A stretch of DNA of 64,000 nucleotides from DRPN01 sp964599235 (GCA_964599235.1 CAZRDX010000055.1:31844-95843), one strand, 5' to 3'. Shown: positions 8,623-17,708, counted from the stretch's first letter. Notes: a model not told the origin generated them from the sequence alone. Numbers and translations: made by a program.

Positions 8623-8889
8623 ATGAGCCGTTCGCTGAAAAAAGGTCCTTTTATCGATTACAAGCTCGAGAAACGTATCCTCGAGATGAATGCGTCGGGC
8701 AAGAAGACCGTGATCAAGACCTGGTCGCGTCGTTCGATGATCTCTCCCGACTTCGTGGGGCACACCATCGCCGTGCACAACGGCAACAAGTTCATCCCGG
8801 TGTACATCACTGAGAACATGGTGGGCCACAAGCTGGGTGAGTTCGCCCCCACGCGCACCTGGAGAGGTCACGGAGGCAAGGCAAGATAA
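8623..8889 (+). CDS. rpsS: 30S ribosomal protein S19 (uS19)
   Basis: The 88-residue S19 pairs with S13 in the 30S head. MSRSLKKGPFIDYKL and VGHKLGEFAPTRTWRGHGG are diagnostic. It is positioned 7 bp after rplB and 19 bp before rplV, as expected. Confidence 0.97.
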   Translation: MSRSLKKGPFIDYKLEKRILEMNASGKKTVIKTWSRRSMISPDFVGHTIAVHNGNKFIPVYITENMVGHKLGEFAPTRTWRGHGGKAR

Positions 8890-8908
8890 TCCATAAAGAA
8901 GAAAAGTC

Positions 8909-9364
8909 ATGGGAAAGAGAAAGACTGAACGTGCCAATGCTTTGAAGGAGGCCAGGAAGAGCCAGTACCGGGCGGTGCTGCGCAACGATCCCACCTCGCC
9001 GCGCAAGATGCGCCTGGTGGCCGACATGATCCGGGGTCTCGAGGTGAACAGGGCATTGGACCTTCTGAAATACAGCAACAAAGAGGCCAGCCGGCGCCTG
9101 GAGAAACTGGTCCTCTCGGCCATCGACGTCTGGCAGAAGAAGAACGAAGGGTTGCGCGTGGAAGAGAGCCACCTCTACATCAAGGAGATCTTCGTCGACC
9201 AGGCCCGGACGCTCAAGAGGCTGCGCCCCGCCCCGCAGGGAAGAGCCTACCGCATCCGCAAACGCTCGAACCACGTCACCGTGGTGCTCGACAGCCTCGT
9301 CCTGCCAGAGAACACGGGCGAACAGCAGGAAGTTGAAACCGAAAACACTGATAATACGAAATAA
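8909..9364 (+). CDS. rplV: 50S ribosomal protein L22 (uL22)
   Basis: L22 lines the exit tunnel. The core (about residues 15-130) is standard, with the tunnel hairpin QARTLKRLRPAPQGRAYRIRKR. At 151 residues it is longer than the roughly 110-residue norm because of an acidic, Gln/Thr-rich tail after residue 132. Its TAA is directly followed by the rpsC ATG with no gap. Confidence 0.96.
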   Translation: MGKRKTERANALKEARKSQYRAVLRNDPTSPRKMRLVADMIRGLEVNRALDLLKYSNKEASRRLEKLVLSAIDVWQKKNEGLRVEESHLYIKEIFVDQARTLKRLRPAPQGRAYRIRKRSNHVTVVLDSLVLPENTGEQQEVETENTDNTK

Positions 9365-10069
9365 ATGGGACAAAAAGTTAATCCGATATCGAACCGTCTG
9401 GGCATCATCCGCGGTTGGGATTCCAACTGGTACGGAGGGAAGGACTATGCCGACAAGATCCTGGAGGACACCAAGATCCGGGAGTATCTGAACGTGCGTC
9501 TGGCCAAGGCCAGTGTCTCGAAGATCATCATCGAGCGTACGCTCAAGCTCATCACGGTGACGGTCAACACCGCCCGTCCGGGGATCATCATCGGCAAAGG
9601 CGGCCAGGAGGTCGACAAGCTGAAGGAGGAGCTGAAGAAGATCACCAAGAAGGAGGTGCAGATCAACATCTACGAGGTGAAGCGTCCCGAGCTGGATGCC
9701 ACCATCGTGGCCAACAACATCGCTCGCCAGGTGGAGGGCAAGATCTCCTACCGTCGTGCCATCAAGATGACCATCGCCTCGACGATGCGGATGGGCGCCG
9801 AAGGGATCAAGGTGCTTATCTCAGGACGTCTGGGTGGTGCCGAGATGGCCCGTTCGGAGACTTATAAGGAGGGGCGTATCCCGCTGCATACCCTCCGTGC
9901 CGATATAGACTATGCTTTGGCCGAAGCACATACCAAGGTGGGGGTCATCGGCATCAAGGTGTGGATCTGCAACGGCGAGGTGTACGGCAAGCGTGACCTG
10001 TCGCCTAACATCGGGATGAAGAGGTCGGGCGGCCTGAAGAGGGACCGCCGGGGCGGCCGCCGCAGATAA
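9365..10069 (+). CDS. rpsC: 30S ribosomal protein S3 (uS3)
   Basis: S3, 234 residues, forms part of the mRNA entry site. The KH domain motif RPGIIIGKGGQEVDKL is present, followed by the C-terminal S3 domain (GAEGIKVLISGRLGGAEMAR). It ends in a Gly/Arg-rich basic tail. The start abuts the rplV stop. Confidence 0.98.
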   Translation: MGQKVNPISNRLGIIRGWDSNWYGGKDYADKILEDTKIREYLNVRLAKASVSKIIIERTLKLITVTVNTARPGIIIGKGGQEVDKLKEELKKITKKEVQINIYEVKRPELDATIVANNIARQVEGKISYRRAIKMTIASTMRMGAEGIKVLISGRLGGAEMARSETYKEGRIPLHTLRADIDYALAEAHTKVGVIGIKVWICNGEVYGKRDLSPNIGMKRSGGLKRDRRGGRRR

Positions 10070-10101
10070 ACGAATCGCGAAACAATTAAAGAGACTGGAT
10101 C

Positions 10102-10521
10102 ATGTTACAGCCGAAGAAGACCAAATACAGGAGGCGCCAGAAAGGCAGGATGAAGGGCAACGCCCAGCGCGGGCATCAGCTGGCCTTCGGATCGTTCGGG
10201 ATCAAGACCCTCGACAGTGCCTGGATCACCGGGCGCCAGATCGAGGCCGCGCGTCAGGCCATCGTGCGTTATATGAAACGTGAAGGCCAGGTGTGGATCC
10301 GCATCTTCCCCGACAAACCCATCACCAAGAAACCCGCCGAGGTACGTATGGGGAAAGGGAAAGGCTCACCCGAAGGATTCGTCGCCCCCGTCACACCGGG
10401 ACGTATCATGTTCGAGGTGGAAGGCGTCAGCCTCGCCGTGGCTAAAGAAGCACTCCGTCTCGGAGCACAGAAACTGCCCGTGAGAACCAAGTTCGTCGTC
10501 CGCAGGGATTATCAGGAATAG
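10102..10521 (+). CDS. rplP: 50S ribosomal protein L16 (uL16)
   Basis: The 139-residue L16 helps position A-site tRNA. MLQPKKTKYRRRQKGRMKG, the conserved RMGKGKGSPEGFVAPV loop that contains the Arg hydroxylated in other bacteria, and the C-terminal LPVRTKFVVRR are all present. Confidence 0.97.
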   Translation: MLQPKKTKYRRRQKGRMKGNAQRGHQLAFGSFGIKTLDSAWITGRQIEAARQAIVRYMKREGQVWIRIFPDKPITKKPAEVRMGKGKGSPEGFVAPVTPGRIMFEVEGVSLAVAKEALRLGAQKLPVRTKFVVRRDYQE

Positions 10522-10542
10522 TCCCTTTAAAGAAGTCAGACC

Positions 10543-10749
10543 ATGAAAACAAAAGAAATACGCGAGCTCAGCGACAAAGAGCTGATCGAAAGGATCGAGA
10601 ACGAGACCAACTATCTGCAGAAACTGAAACTGCAGCATGCGATTTCTCCGCTCGACAACCCCAATCTGCTCAAGATGACGCGGAAGAACATCGCGCGGCT
10701 GAAAACGGAGCTTCGTCAGCGGGAGCTCGCAGGAAAACTGAGTAAATAA
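10543..10749 (+). CDS. rpmC: 50S ribosomal protein L29 (uL29)
   Basis: A 68-residue two-helix L29 located near the tunnel exit. KTKEIRELSDKELIERI at the start and NIARLKTELRQREL at the end fit the family. It lies 21 bp after rplP and 8 bp before rpsQ. Confidence 0.95.
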   Translation: MKTKEIRELSDKELIERIENETNYLQKLKLQHAISPLDNPNLLKMTRKNIARLKTELRQRELAGKLSK

Positions 10750-10757
10750 AGGAAAGA

Positions 10758-11018
10758 ATGGAAACAACCAGGAACTTGCGCAAGGAAAGGATCGGGGTCG
10801 TGGTCAGCAACAAGATGGACAAGACCATCGTCGTGGCTGTCAAACGCAAGGTGAAACACCCGATCTACGGAAAGTTCGTCAACAAGACGAAGAAGTTCAT
10901 GGTCCATGACGAGAACAACGACTGCAACGTCGGCGACACGGTCAGGATCATGGAGACACGGCCGCTGAGCCGTCATAAGAGCTGGAGATTGGTAGAAATC
11001 ATTGAAAGAGTCAAATAG
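10758..11018 (+). CDS. rpsQ: 30S ribosomal protein S17 (uS17)
   Basis: An 86-residue OB-fold S17 that binds 16S rRNA early in assembly. RKERIGVVVSNKMDKTIVV and GDTVRIMETRPLSRHKSWRLV are the conserved strands. The next gene, rplN, starts only 2 bp downstream. Confidence 0.97.
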   Translation: METTRNLRKERIGVVVSNKMDKTIVVAVKRKVKHPIYGKFVNKTKKFMVHDENNDCNVGDTVRIMETRPLSRHKSWRLVEIIERVK

Positions 11019-11020
11019 TC

Positions 11021-11386
11021 ATGGTACAACAAGAGAGTCGTTTAGCTGTAGCGGACAACAGCGGCGCCAAGGAGGTGCTGGTCATCCGTGTGCTTGGGGG
11101 TACGCGCAAGAAGTACGCCTCGCTGGGTGATCTCATCGTGGTGACGGTCAAGAGCGCGCTGCCCGGCAGTGACACCAAGAAAGGGATGGTCAGCAAGGCT
11201 GTGGTCGTACGCACCAAGAAAGAGGTGCGGCGCAAGGACGGATCCTACATCCGTTTCGACGACAACGCCTGCGTGCTGCTCAACAACCTAGGCGAGATGC
11301 GCGGCACGCGTATCTTCGGCCCCGTGGCACGCGAACTGCGCGACGGGTACATGAAGATCATCTCCCTGGCTCCCGAAGTACTGTAA
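11021..11386 (+). CDS. rplN: 50S ribosomal protein L14 (uL14)
   Basis: The 121-residue L14 contributes to the subunit interface with L19. MVQQESRLAVADNSGAKEV and RIFGPVARELRDGYMKIISLAPEVL match from end to end. It is nearly contiguous with rpsQ. Confidence 0.98.
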   Translation: MVQQESRLAVADNSGAKEVLVIRVLGGTRKKYASLGDLIVVTVKSALPGSDTKKGMVSKAVVVRTKKEVRRKDGSYIRFDDNACVLLNNLGEMRGTRIFGPVARELRDGYMKIISLAPEVL

Positions 11387-11405
11387 CGGAAAAACCTGTA
11401 AGAAA

Positions 11406-11729
11406 ATGGCAAGGAAATTACATATCAAAAAGGGCGACTTGGTCTACGTCAACACCGGGGAGTACAAGGGCCAGACCGGCAAGGTGCTCGAGGTGCTCGT
11501 CAAGGAGCAGCGGGCCATCGTCGAGGGGGTGAACATCGTGTCGCGCCATACCAAGCCCAATAACAAGTACCCCCAGGGAGGGATCATCAAGAAGGAGGCA
11601 CCCATCCACATCTCCAATCTCAATGTGGTGGACCCCTCCACCGGTGAGCCCACCCGCATCGGCCGCCGCCGCAACGAGGAAGGTAAACTGGTTCGTTATT
11701 CTAAAAAATCAGGGGAGGAGATCAAGTAA
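11406..11729 (+). CDS. rplX: 50S ribosomal protein L24 (uL24)
   Basis: A 107-residue L24 with an N-terminal KOW motif (KKGDLVYVNTGEYKGQTGKV). It is an initiator of 50S assembly in other bacteria. Its stop TAA overlaps the rplE ATG by one base (TAATG), consistent with translational coupling. Confidence 0.97.
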   Translation: MARKLHIKKGDLVYVNTGEYKGQTGKVLEVLVKEQRAIVEGVNIVSRHTKPNNKYPQGGIIKKEAPIHISNLNVVDPSTGEPTRIGRRRNEEGKLVRYSKKSGEEIK

Positions 11730-12283
11730 TGGAATACATACCTGAACTGAAGAAGAAGTACAAGGAGGAGATTGTCCCGGCTCTGATGAAGGAGTTCGGC
11801 TACTCTTCGGTGATGCAGGTGCCGCGACTGCTGAAGATCACCATCAACCAGGGGATCGGGCAGGCCACGGCCGACAAGAAGCTCATCGAACAGGGCATCC
11901 AGGAGATCACGGCCATCGCCGGCCAGAAGGCCGTGCAGACCGTGGCCACGAAGGATATCTCCAACTTCAAATTGCGTAAGAAGATGCCCATCGGTGTGAA
12001 GGTGACCCTGCGTCGTGACCGGATGTACGAGTTCATGGAGCGTCTCATCAAGGTGGCCCTGCCGCGTATCCGCGACTTCCGCGGGGTGAGCACCAAGCTC
12101 GACGGCCGTGGCAACTACACCCTCGGCATCCGCGAACAGATCATCTTCCCTGAGATCGATATCGACAAGATCAACAAGATCATGGGGCTGGAGATCACCT
12201 TCGTCACCTCGGCCAAGACCGACGAGGAAGGTTATGCCCTGCTGCGTGAGTTCGGATTACCTTTCAAAGACCTTAAAAAATAA
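11729..12283 (+). CDS. rplE: 50S ribosomal protein L5 (uL5)
   Basis: L5, 184 residues, binds 5S rRNA and contacts P-site tRNA. VPRLLKITINQGIGQA, FKLRKKMPIGVKVTLR and the IFPEIDIDKINKIMGLEITFVTS region (about residues 140-160) are typical. It lies between rplX and rpsN in the spc-type order. Confidence 0.98.
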   Translation: MEYIPELKKKYKEEIVPALMKEFGYSSVMQVPRLLKITINQGIGQATADKKLIEQGIQEITAIAGQKAVQTVATKDISNFKLRKKMPIGVKVTLRRDRMYEFMERLIKVALPRIRDFRGVSTKLDGRGNYTLGIREQIIFPEIDIDKINKIMGLEITFVTSAKTDEEGYALLREFGLPFKDLKK

Positions 12284-12289
12284 AGCGAT

Positions 12290-12559
12290 ATGGCAAAAGA
12301 ATCGATGAAAGCCCGTGAGGTGAAGAGGCAGAAACTGGTGGAGAAGTATGCGGCCAAGCGTGCCCGTCTGAAGGCTGAGGGCGACTATGTGGGCCTGAGC
12401 CGTCTGCCGCGTAACTCCAACCCGATCCGTCTGCACAACCGTTGCAAGATCACCGGCCGCCCGAAAGGGTACATGCGCCAGTTCGGCCTCAGCCGTATCA
12501 CCTTCCGGGAGATGGCCTCGCAGGGACTGATCCCCGGCATCAAGAAGGCCAGCTGGTAA
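12290..12559 (+). CDS. rpsN: 30S ribosomal protein S14, zinc-independent type (uS14)
   Basis: The 89-residue long form of S14, without the CxxC pairs of the zinc-binding short form; a single Cys remains in LHNRCKITGRPKGYMRQFGL. The C-terminal FREMASQGLIPGIKKASW is conserved. Its position after rplE is standard. Confidence 0.97.
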   Translation: MAKESMKAREVKRQKLVEKYAAKRARLKAEGDYVGLSRLPRNSNPIRLHNRCKITGRPKGYMRQFGLSRITFREMASQGLIPGIKKASW

Positions 12560-12592
12560 GAGAGTGTTAACAGAAGAAAAGAAGAGAAAGCA

Positions 12593-12991
12593 ATGATAAC
12601 CGATCCTATTGCAGATTATCTGACCCGCTTGCGCAATGCGGCCAAGGCCGGGCACAAGGTCGTGGAGATCCCCGCCTCCAACATGAAGAAGGCCATCACA
12701 CGGATCCTCTACGACAAGGGATACATCCTGAACTACAAGTTCATCGATGACAACAAGCAGGGGATCATCAAGATCGCCCTGAAGTACCATCCCAAGACCA
12801 AGGTGCCTGCCTTCAAGTCGATGGAACGTGTCAGCCGTCCCGGTTTGCGGAAGTATGCCGGTGCCGATGAACTGCCCCGCGTGCTCAACGGACTGGGGAT
12901 CGCCATCCTCTCCACCTCGCAGGGCGTGATGACCGACAAGGAGGCCCGCAAACTCAACATCGGCGGTGAAGTATTGTGTTACGTTTATTAA
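12593..12991 (+). CDS. rpsH: 30S ribosomal protein S8 (uS8)
   Basis: S8 of 132 residues binds the central domain of 16S rRNA. MITDPIADYLTRLRNA at the N-terminus and GIAILSTSQGVMTDKEARK near the C-terminus are diagnostic. In E. coli S8 also represses the spc operon; I saw no dedicated target hairpin here. Confidence 0.97.
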   Translation: MITDPIADYLTRLRNAAKAGHKVVEIPASNMKKAITRILYDKGYILNYKFIDDNKQGIIKIALKYHPKTKVPAFKSMERVSRPGLRKYAGADELPRVLNGLGIAILSTSQGVMTDKEARKLNIGGEVLCYVY

Positions 12992-13003
12992 AAGAAAGGA
13001 ATC

Positions 13004-13555
13004 ATGTCGCGTATAGGAAAATTGCCCATACCCATTCCCGAGGGGGTGACCGTTGAGTACCGTGACCATGTGGTGACGGTGAAGGGTCCGTTGGGAGAGC
13101 TGAGCCAGAAGATCGATCCCGATATCACCGTGGAGATCAAGGACGGTATCATCCGGGTGCAGCGACCCACCGACCAGAAGAGGCACAAGGCGATGCACGG
13201 GCTTTACCGCTCGCTCATCAACAACATGGTGGTGGGTGTCTCCAAAGGATTCGAGATACAGCTTGAGCTGGTGGGGGTCGGTTTTCGTGCCGAGGCCAAC
13301 GGTCAGCTGCTCGACCTCTACCTGGGGTATTCGCACAACTTTGTGATCGAGCTGCCCCCCGAGATCAAGGTGGAGGCCAAGACCGAGCGCCGCAGCAACC
13401 CTATTGTGACCCTCCGCAGTCACGACAAGCAGCTGCTGGGCCATGTGGCCGCCAAGATACGTTCGCTGCGTAAGCCCGAACCCTACAAAGGCAAGGGAAT
13501 CCGCTATGTGGGCGAACAGATCAGAAGGAAAGCAGGTAAAGCTGCCAGTGTATAA
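13004..13555 (+). CDS. rplF: 50S ribosomal protein L6 (uL6)
   Basis: L6 of 183 residues lies near the factor-binding site. MSRIGKLPIPIPEGV and the C-terminal signature RKPEPYKGKGIRYVGEQIRR are present. The internal duplication typical of L6 is evident. Confidence 0.97.
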   Translation: MSRIGKLPIPIPEGVTVEYRDHVVTVKGPLGELSQKIDPDITVEIKDGIIRVQRPTDQKRHKAMHGLYRSLINNMVVGVSKGFEIQLELVGVGFRAEANGQLLDLYLGYSHNFVIELPPEIKVEAKTERRSNPIVTLRSHDKQLLGHVAAKIRSLRKPEPYKGKGIRYVGEQIRRKAGKAASV

Positions 13556-13577
13556 CGACTATAATGTGTGAACAACG

Positions 13578-13937
13578 ATGGGATTAACGAAACTTGAGCG
13601 CAGACTGAGGATCAAGAAAAGGGTGCGGAAGCATGTCTCCGGCACGCCCGAGAAGCCGCGGCTGTCGGTCTTCCGCAGCAACCGCCAGATCTATGTCCAG
13701 GCCATCGACGACCTGCACGGGGTGACCCTGGCCAGTGCCTCGTCGCGCGAAAAAGAGGTCGCCGAAAAACTCAAGGGCGACAAGAAAGAGCAGGCTCGCC
13801 TGGTGGGTGAGCTCATCGCCGCCCGCCTCATCGAGAAAGGTATCACCGAAGCCGTCTTCGACCGCAACGGTTATCTTTACCACGGCCGGGTGAAAGAACT
13901 GGCGGATGCAGCTCGTAAAGGTGGTTTGAAATTTTAA
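13578..13937 (+). CDS. rplR: 50S ribosomal protein L18 (uL18)
   Basis: A 119-residue 5S rRNA-binding protein. LRIKKRVRKHVSGTPEKPRL followed by VFRSNRQIYVQAIDD, and the terminal YHGRVKELADAARKGGLKF, match the family. It precedes rpsE by 11 bp. Confidence 0.97.
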   Translation: MGLTKLERRLRIKKRVRKHVSGTPEKPRLSVFRSNRQIYVQAIDDLHGVTLASASSREKEVAEKLKGDKKEQARLVGELIAARLIEKGITEAVFDRNGYLYHGRVKELADAARKGGLKF

Positions 13938-13948
13938 GCTAAGATATC

Positions 13949-14464
13949 ATGTCGAACGGAATAAGAAGAGTCAAGACAAGCGACCTCGAACTGAAAGACC
14001 GGCTGGTGAGCATCCAGCGGGTGACGAAGGTGACCAAGGGTGGACGTACCTTCAGCTTCTCGGCCATCGTGGTGGTGGGCGACGAGAACGGTATCGCCGG
14101 CTACGGCCTGGGCAAGGCCAACGAGGTGACCACCGCCATCGCCAAAGGGGTCGAGGATGCCAAGAAGAACCTAGTGAAGGTGCCCATCCTCCATGGTACC
14201 ATTCCTCACGAGCAGGAGGCCAAGTACGGCGGAGCGAAGGTGTTCCTCAAGCCCGCCTCCGAAGGTACGGGGGTGAAGGCCGGGGGTGCTATGCGTGCCG
14301 TGCTGGAAAGCGTGGGCGTGAAGAACGTGCTGGCCAAGTCGAAAGGCTCGTCCAACCCGCACAACCTCGTCAAGGCTACCTTCAAGGCTCTGCTCGAACT
14401 GCGCGATGCCTACATGGTGGCCGACCAGCGCGGGGTCGATCTGGATAAAGTGTTCAACGGTTAG
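13949..14464 (+). CDS. rpsE: 30S ribosomal protein S5 (uS5)
   Basis: The 171-residue S5 affects decoding accuracy and mRNA entry. It has the N-terminal double-stranded RNA-binding-like fold (RVTKVTKGGRTFSFSAIVVV) and the C-terminal fold with AVLESVGVKNVLAKSKGSSN. Gene order L18-S5-L30 is conserved. Confidence 0.97.
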   Translation: MSNGIRRVKTSDLELKDRLVSIQRVTKVTKGGRTFSFSAIVVVGDENGIAGYGLGKANEVTTAIAKGVEDAKKNLVKVPILHGTIPHEQEAKYGGAKVFLKPASEGTGVKAGGAMRAVLESVGVKNVLAKSKGSSNPHNLVKATFKALLELRDAYMVADQRGVDLDKVFNG

Positions 14465-14477
14465 AAGAGAAAAAAAA

Positions 14478-14660
14478 ATGGCTAAAGTCAGGATCACTCA
14501 GATCAAAAGCCGGATTGGCAGCCCCGAGCGCCAGAAAAGAACGCTCCGGGCCCTCGGCCTCAACAGGATCAACGCCGTGATCGAGGTGGAAGCAACCCCC
14601 CAGATCATGGGCATGATCCGCAAGGTCAGTCATCTGGTGAAAGTGGAAGAAGTAAAATAA
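14478..14660 (+). CDS. rpmD: 50S ribosomal protein L30 (uL30)
   Basis: A 60-residue L30. MAKVRITQIKSRIGSPERQK and LGLNRINAVIEVEATPQIMG identify it. I chose the ATG at 14478, which is preceded by a run of nine A; the frame stays open upstream but only inside rpsE. Confidence 0.97.
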   Translation: MAKVRITQIKSRIGSPERQKRTLRALGLNRINAVIEVEATPQIMGMIRKVSHLVKVEEVK

Positions 14661-14676
14661 TTAAAGCGAAAAGACG

Positions 14677-15123
14677 ATGGACCTCAGTAATTTGAAGCCG
14701 GCACAAGGATCCGTGAAGAAGAAGACCCGCATTGCCCGGGGCGAAGGCTCGGGGAAAGGGGGTACGGCCACACGCGGACACAAAGGACAGAAATCGCGGT
14801 CGGGATACTCCCGCAAGATCGGGTTCGAGGGAGGACAGATGCCGCTGCAGCGCCGTGTGCCCAAATTCGGTTTCAAGAACCGCAACAGGGTGGAGTATAA
14901 GGCCATCAACCTCAGCACCCTGCAGGCACTGGCCGACAAGCGTGGTCTCGACACCATCGACGTGGAGACGCTCGTCGAGGCGGGCCTGGTCTCCAAGAAC
15001 GCCAGGGTGAAGATCCTGGGCAACGGCAAGCTCACGAAAAAACTGGACGTCACAGCTCACGCTTTCTCGGCCTCGGCACGTCAGGCCATCGAGGAACTGA
15101 AAGGCACGGCCAATACCATCTAA
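14677..15123 (+). CDS. rplO: 50S ribosomal protein L15 (uL15)
   Basis: A 148-residue late-assembly L15. It has the Gly/Lys/Arg-rich N-terminus (RIARGEGSGKGGTATRGHKG) and a globular C-terminal domain ending in SARQAIEELKGTANTI. It is followed by secY after 22 bp. Confidence 0.97.
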   Translation: MDLSNLKPAQGSVKKKTRIARGEGSGKGGTATRGHKGQKSRSGYSRKIGFEGGQMPLQRRVPKFGFKNRNRVEYKAINLSTLQALADKRGLDTIDVETLVEAGLVSKNARVKILGNGKLTKKLDVTAHAFSASARQAIEELKGTANTI

Positions 15124-15145
15124 TTCACAGCTACAAACTGTTGCG

Positions 15146-16480
15146 ATGAAATCATTGATCGAGACCATCAAGAACATATTCAAGATCGAGGATCTGCGGA
15201 ACAGGATCCTCTTCACGTTGGGGATCATCCTGGTCTACAGGCTGGGTAAGTACATCACGCTGCCGGGCATCGATCCTTCGCAGCTGGCCAACCTGAAGGC
15301 GCAGACCTCGACCGGGATCATGAGCCTGCTGGACATGTTCTCCGGCGGTGCTTTTTCCCAGGCCTCGATCTTTGCCCTGGGCATCATGCCCTACATCTCG
15401 GCATCCATCGTGGTGCAGCTGCTGGGCATTGCCATTCCTTACTTCCAGCGTCTGCAGAAAGAGGGGGAGAGTGGCCGGCGCAAGCTCAACCAGATCACGC
15501 GCTACCTGACGGTGCTGATCCTTTTCCTGCAGGCTCCCAGTTATCTGGCCAACCTGCATGCCCGCCTCCCCGAGACGGCTTTCGTCATCAAGGGCACCTT
15601 TTTCACCATATCTTCGGTGATCATCCTCACCACCGGCACGATGTTCGTGATGTGGATGGGTGAGCGCATCACCGACCGCGGCGTTGGCAACGGTATCTCG
15701 CTGATCATCATGATCGGCATCATCGCGCGTCTGCCTTTTGCGCTGGCGGCCGAGTACGGTGCGCGTCTCAACGGTGCCGGCGGGCTTATCGCTTTCGTGG
15801 TCGAACTGGTGATCCTCTTCCTGGTGATCCTGGCCACCATCGCTTTGGTACAGGCCACAAGACGGGTGCCTGTGCAGTATGCCAAAAGGATCATCCGTAA
15901 CCGGCAGTATGGCGGTGTACGGCAGTACATCCCCCTCAAGGTGAATGCTGCCGGGGTGATGCCCATCATCTTCGCCCAGGCCATCATGATGCTGCCCCTG
16001 GTGTTTGTCAGCGCCATGGCCGAGAGTGCCAGCTGGTTCGCCACGGCGTTTTCCAACATTTACGGTTTCTGGTACAACCTGGTGGTGGCGTTCCTGATCA
16101 TCATCTTCACCTATTTCTATACCGCCATCACCATCAATCCTACCCAGATGGCCGAGGACCTGAAGAAGAACGGCGGTTTCATTCCCGGTGTCAAGCCCGG
16201 TCGCAAGACGGCCGAGTTCCTCGATACCATCATGTCGCGCATCACGCTTCCGGGGTCGGTTTTTCTGGCGATCATAGCCATCCTGCCGGCCATCGCCGTG
16301 AATGTGGGGGTGAACAACCAGTTCGCCCGTTTCTTCGGGGGTACCTCCCTGCTCATCCTTGTGGGGGTGATCCTCGATACGTTGCAACAGATTGAGAGCC
16401 ATCTGCTCATGCGGCATTACGACGGTCTGATGAAGACCGGACGTATCAAGGGCCGCGCCGGAGCTGTGGCTGCCATATAG
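15146..16480 (+). CDS. secY: Preprotein translocase subunit SecY
   Basis: The 444-residue central channel of the Sec translocon in the inner membrane. Ten hydrophobic segments can be traced. FSGGAFSQASIFALGIMPYI is the TM2 plug region and FTYFYTAITINPTQMAEDLK the conserved segment after TM8. It exports the many signal-peptide proteins in this window. Its stop codon directly abuts the map start. Confidence 0.98.
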   Translation: MKSLIETIKNIFKIEDLRNRILFTLGIILVYRLGKYITLPGIDPSQLANLKAQTSTGIMSLLDMFSGGAFSQASIFALGIMPYISASIVVQLLGIAIPYFQRLQKEGESGRRKLNQITRYLTVLILFLQAPSYLANLHARLPETAFVIKGTFFTISSVIILTTGTMFVMWMGERITDRGVGNGISLIIMIGIIARLPFALAAEYGARLNGAGGLIAFVVELVILFLVILATIALVQATRRVPVQYAKRIIRNRQYGGVRQYIPLKVNAAGVMPIIFAQAIMMLPLVFVSAMAESASWFATAFSNIYGFWYNLVVAFLIIIFTYFYTAITINPTQMAEDLKKNGGFIPGVKPGRKTAEFLDTIMSRITLPGSVFLAIIAILPAIAVNVGVNNQFARFFGGTSLLILVGVILDTLQQIESHLLMRHYDGLMKTGRIKGRAGAVAAI

Positions 16481-17281
16481 ATGAAAGGGTTACGTTCTTT
16501 GATGATCGGATTGAAGAGTGACGAGGAGATCGAGATCCTGAGAGAGAACAACCTCCTGGTCTCGAAGACCCTGGCCGAGGTGGCGCGCCACATCCGTCCC
16601 GGTGTGACGACGCGTGAGCTCGACCGCATCGCCGAGGAGTTCATCCTCGATCACGGAGCGGTGCCAGGCTTCAAAGGGTACGGCGGCTTCCCCGCCACAC
16701 TCTGTACCTCGGTGAACGACCAGGTGGTGCACGGCATCCCTTCCGACTATGAATTACAGGAAGGGGACATCCTCTCGGTCGACTGCGGCGTGATCCGCAA
16801 TGGTTTCTATGGCGATTCGGCCTATACCTTCGCCGTAGGCGAGGTTGACGAAGAGAAAAGGAGGCTGATGCGGGTTACCCGGGAATGTCTGGAACGCGGG
16901 GTGGCACAGGCCGTGGCCGGTAACCGTGTGGGCGACATCGGCCACGCCGTACAGCAGCATGCGGAGAGTCACGGCTATTCTGTAGTGCGCGAACTGGTGG
17001 GACACGGCCTCGGAAAAAAACTGCACGAACCTCCCGAAGTGCCTAACTTCGGGAAAAGAGGCCACGGACCCAAACTGCGTGAGGGCATGGTCATCTGCAT
17101 CGAGCCGATGATCAACATGGGGGTCAAGGAAGTATACCAGGACCGGGATGGCTGGACCATCCACACCGCCGACCGCCAACCTTCGGCCCATTACGAATAC
17201 GCCGTGGCCGTGCGGAAGAACAAGGCTGACATATTGACAACGTTCACCTATATTGAAGAAGTTTTACAACAAAAAGTGTAA
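16481..17281 (+). CDS. map: Type I methionine aminopeptidase
   Basis: Removes the initiator Met from nascent proteins using two metal ions. The ligands are visible: Asp in SVDCGV and GDSAYTF, His in GHGLGKKLHEPPEVPNF, Glu in CIEPMI and Glu in HYEYAVAV. Length is 266 residues. The start could be 16481, directly after secY, or the ATG at 16502, which gives an N-terminus closer to relatives. Its location between secY and infA is common in Gram-positive bacteria and Bacteroidetes. Confidence 0.97.
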   Translation: MKGLRSLMIGLKSDEEIEILRENNLLVSKTLAEVARHIRPGVTTRELDRIAEEFILDHGAVPGFKGYGGFPATLCTSVNDQVVHGIPSDYELQEGDILSVDCGVIRNGFYGDSAYTFAVGEVDEEKRRLMRVTRECLERGVAQAVAGNRVGDIGHAVQQHAESHGYSVVRELVGHGLGKKLHEPPEVPNFGKRGHGPKLREGMVICIEPMINMGVKEVYQDRDGWTIHTADRQPSAHYEYAVAVRKNKADILTTFTYIEEVLQQKV

Positions 17282-17286
17282 CAAAA

Positions 17287-17505
17287 ATGGCCAAACAACC
17301 GCCTATCGAACAGGATGGTACCGTTATTGAAGCGTTGTCGAACGCTATGTTCCGGGTGGAACTCGAGAACGGTCACATCATTACGGCCCACATCTCGGGG
17401 AAAATGCGGATGCATTATATCAAGATCCTCCCGGGCGACAGGGTCAAGGTGGAAATGTCACCCTACGATCTGACCAAAGGAAGGATCACCTTCCGTTACA
17501 AATAG
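17287..17505 (+). CDS. infA: Translation initiation factor IF-1
   Basis: A 72-residue OB-fold factor that occupies the A site during initiation. IEQDGTVIEALSNAMFRVEL and ISGKMRMHYIKILPGDRVKV are the family motifs. It starts 5 bp after map and is followed by a 64-bp gap before L36. Confidence 0.98.
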   Translation: MAKQPPIEQDGTVIEALSNAMFRVELENGHIITAHISGKMRMHYIKILPGDRVKVEMSPYDLTKGRITFRYK

Positions 17506-17569
17506 GGAAATATCTCGGTCGACGGACCGGACAAGATAAAGTTACAGGAAGAAACAAAAGAACAGAGAG

Positions 17570-17686
17570 ATGAAAGTTAGAGCATCGGTAAAAAAACGTA
17601 CCCCTGACTGCAAGATCGTCAGGAGGAAAGGACGTTTGTACGTGATCAACAAGAAGAATCCGAGGTACAAACAGCGTCAGGGATAA
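17570..17686 (+). CDS. rpmJ: 50S ribosomal protein L36, cysteine-poor form (bL36)
   Basis: This 38-residue protein begins MKVRASVKKRTPDCKIVRRK and ends NPRYKQRQG, clearly L36. The zinc-ribbon form has three Cys and one His. Here only one Cys remains (residue 14), so it is the zinc-free form common in Bacteroidetes. It lies between infA and rpsM. Confidence 0.95.
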   Translation: MKVRASVKKRTPDCKIVRRKGRLYVINKKNPRYKQRQG

Positions 17687-17708
17687 TTAACGAAAAAAAC
17701 TGAGATAT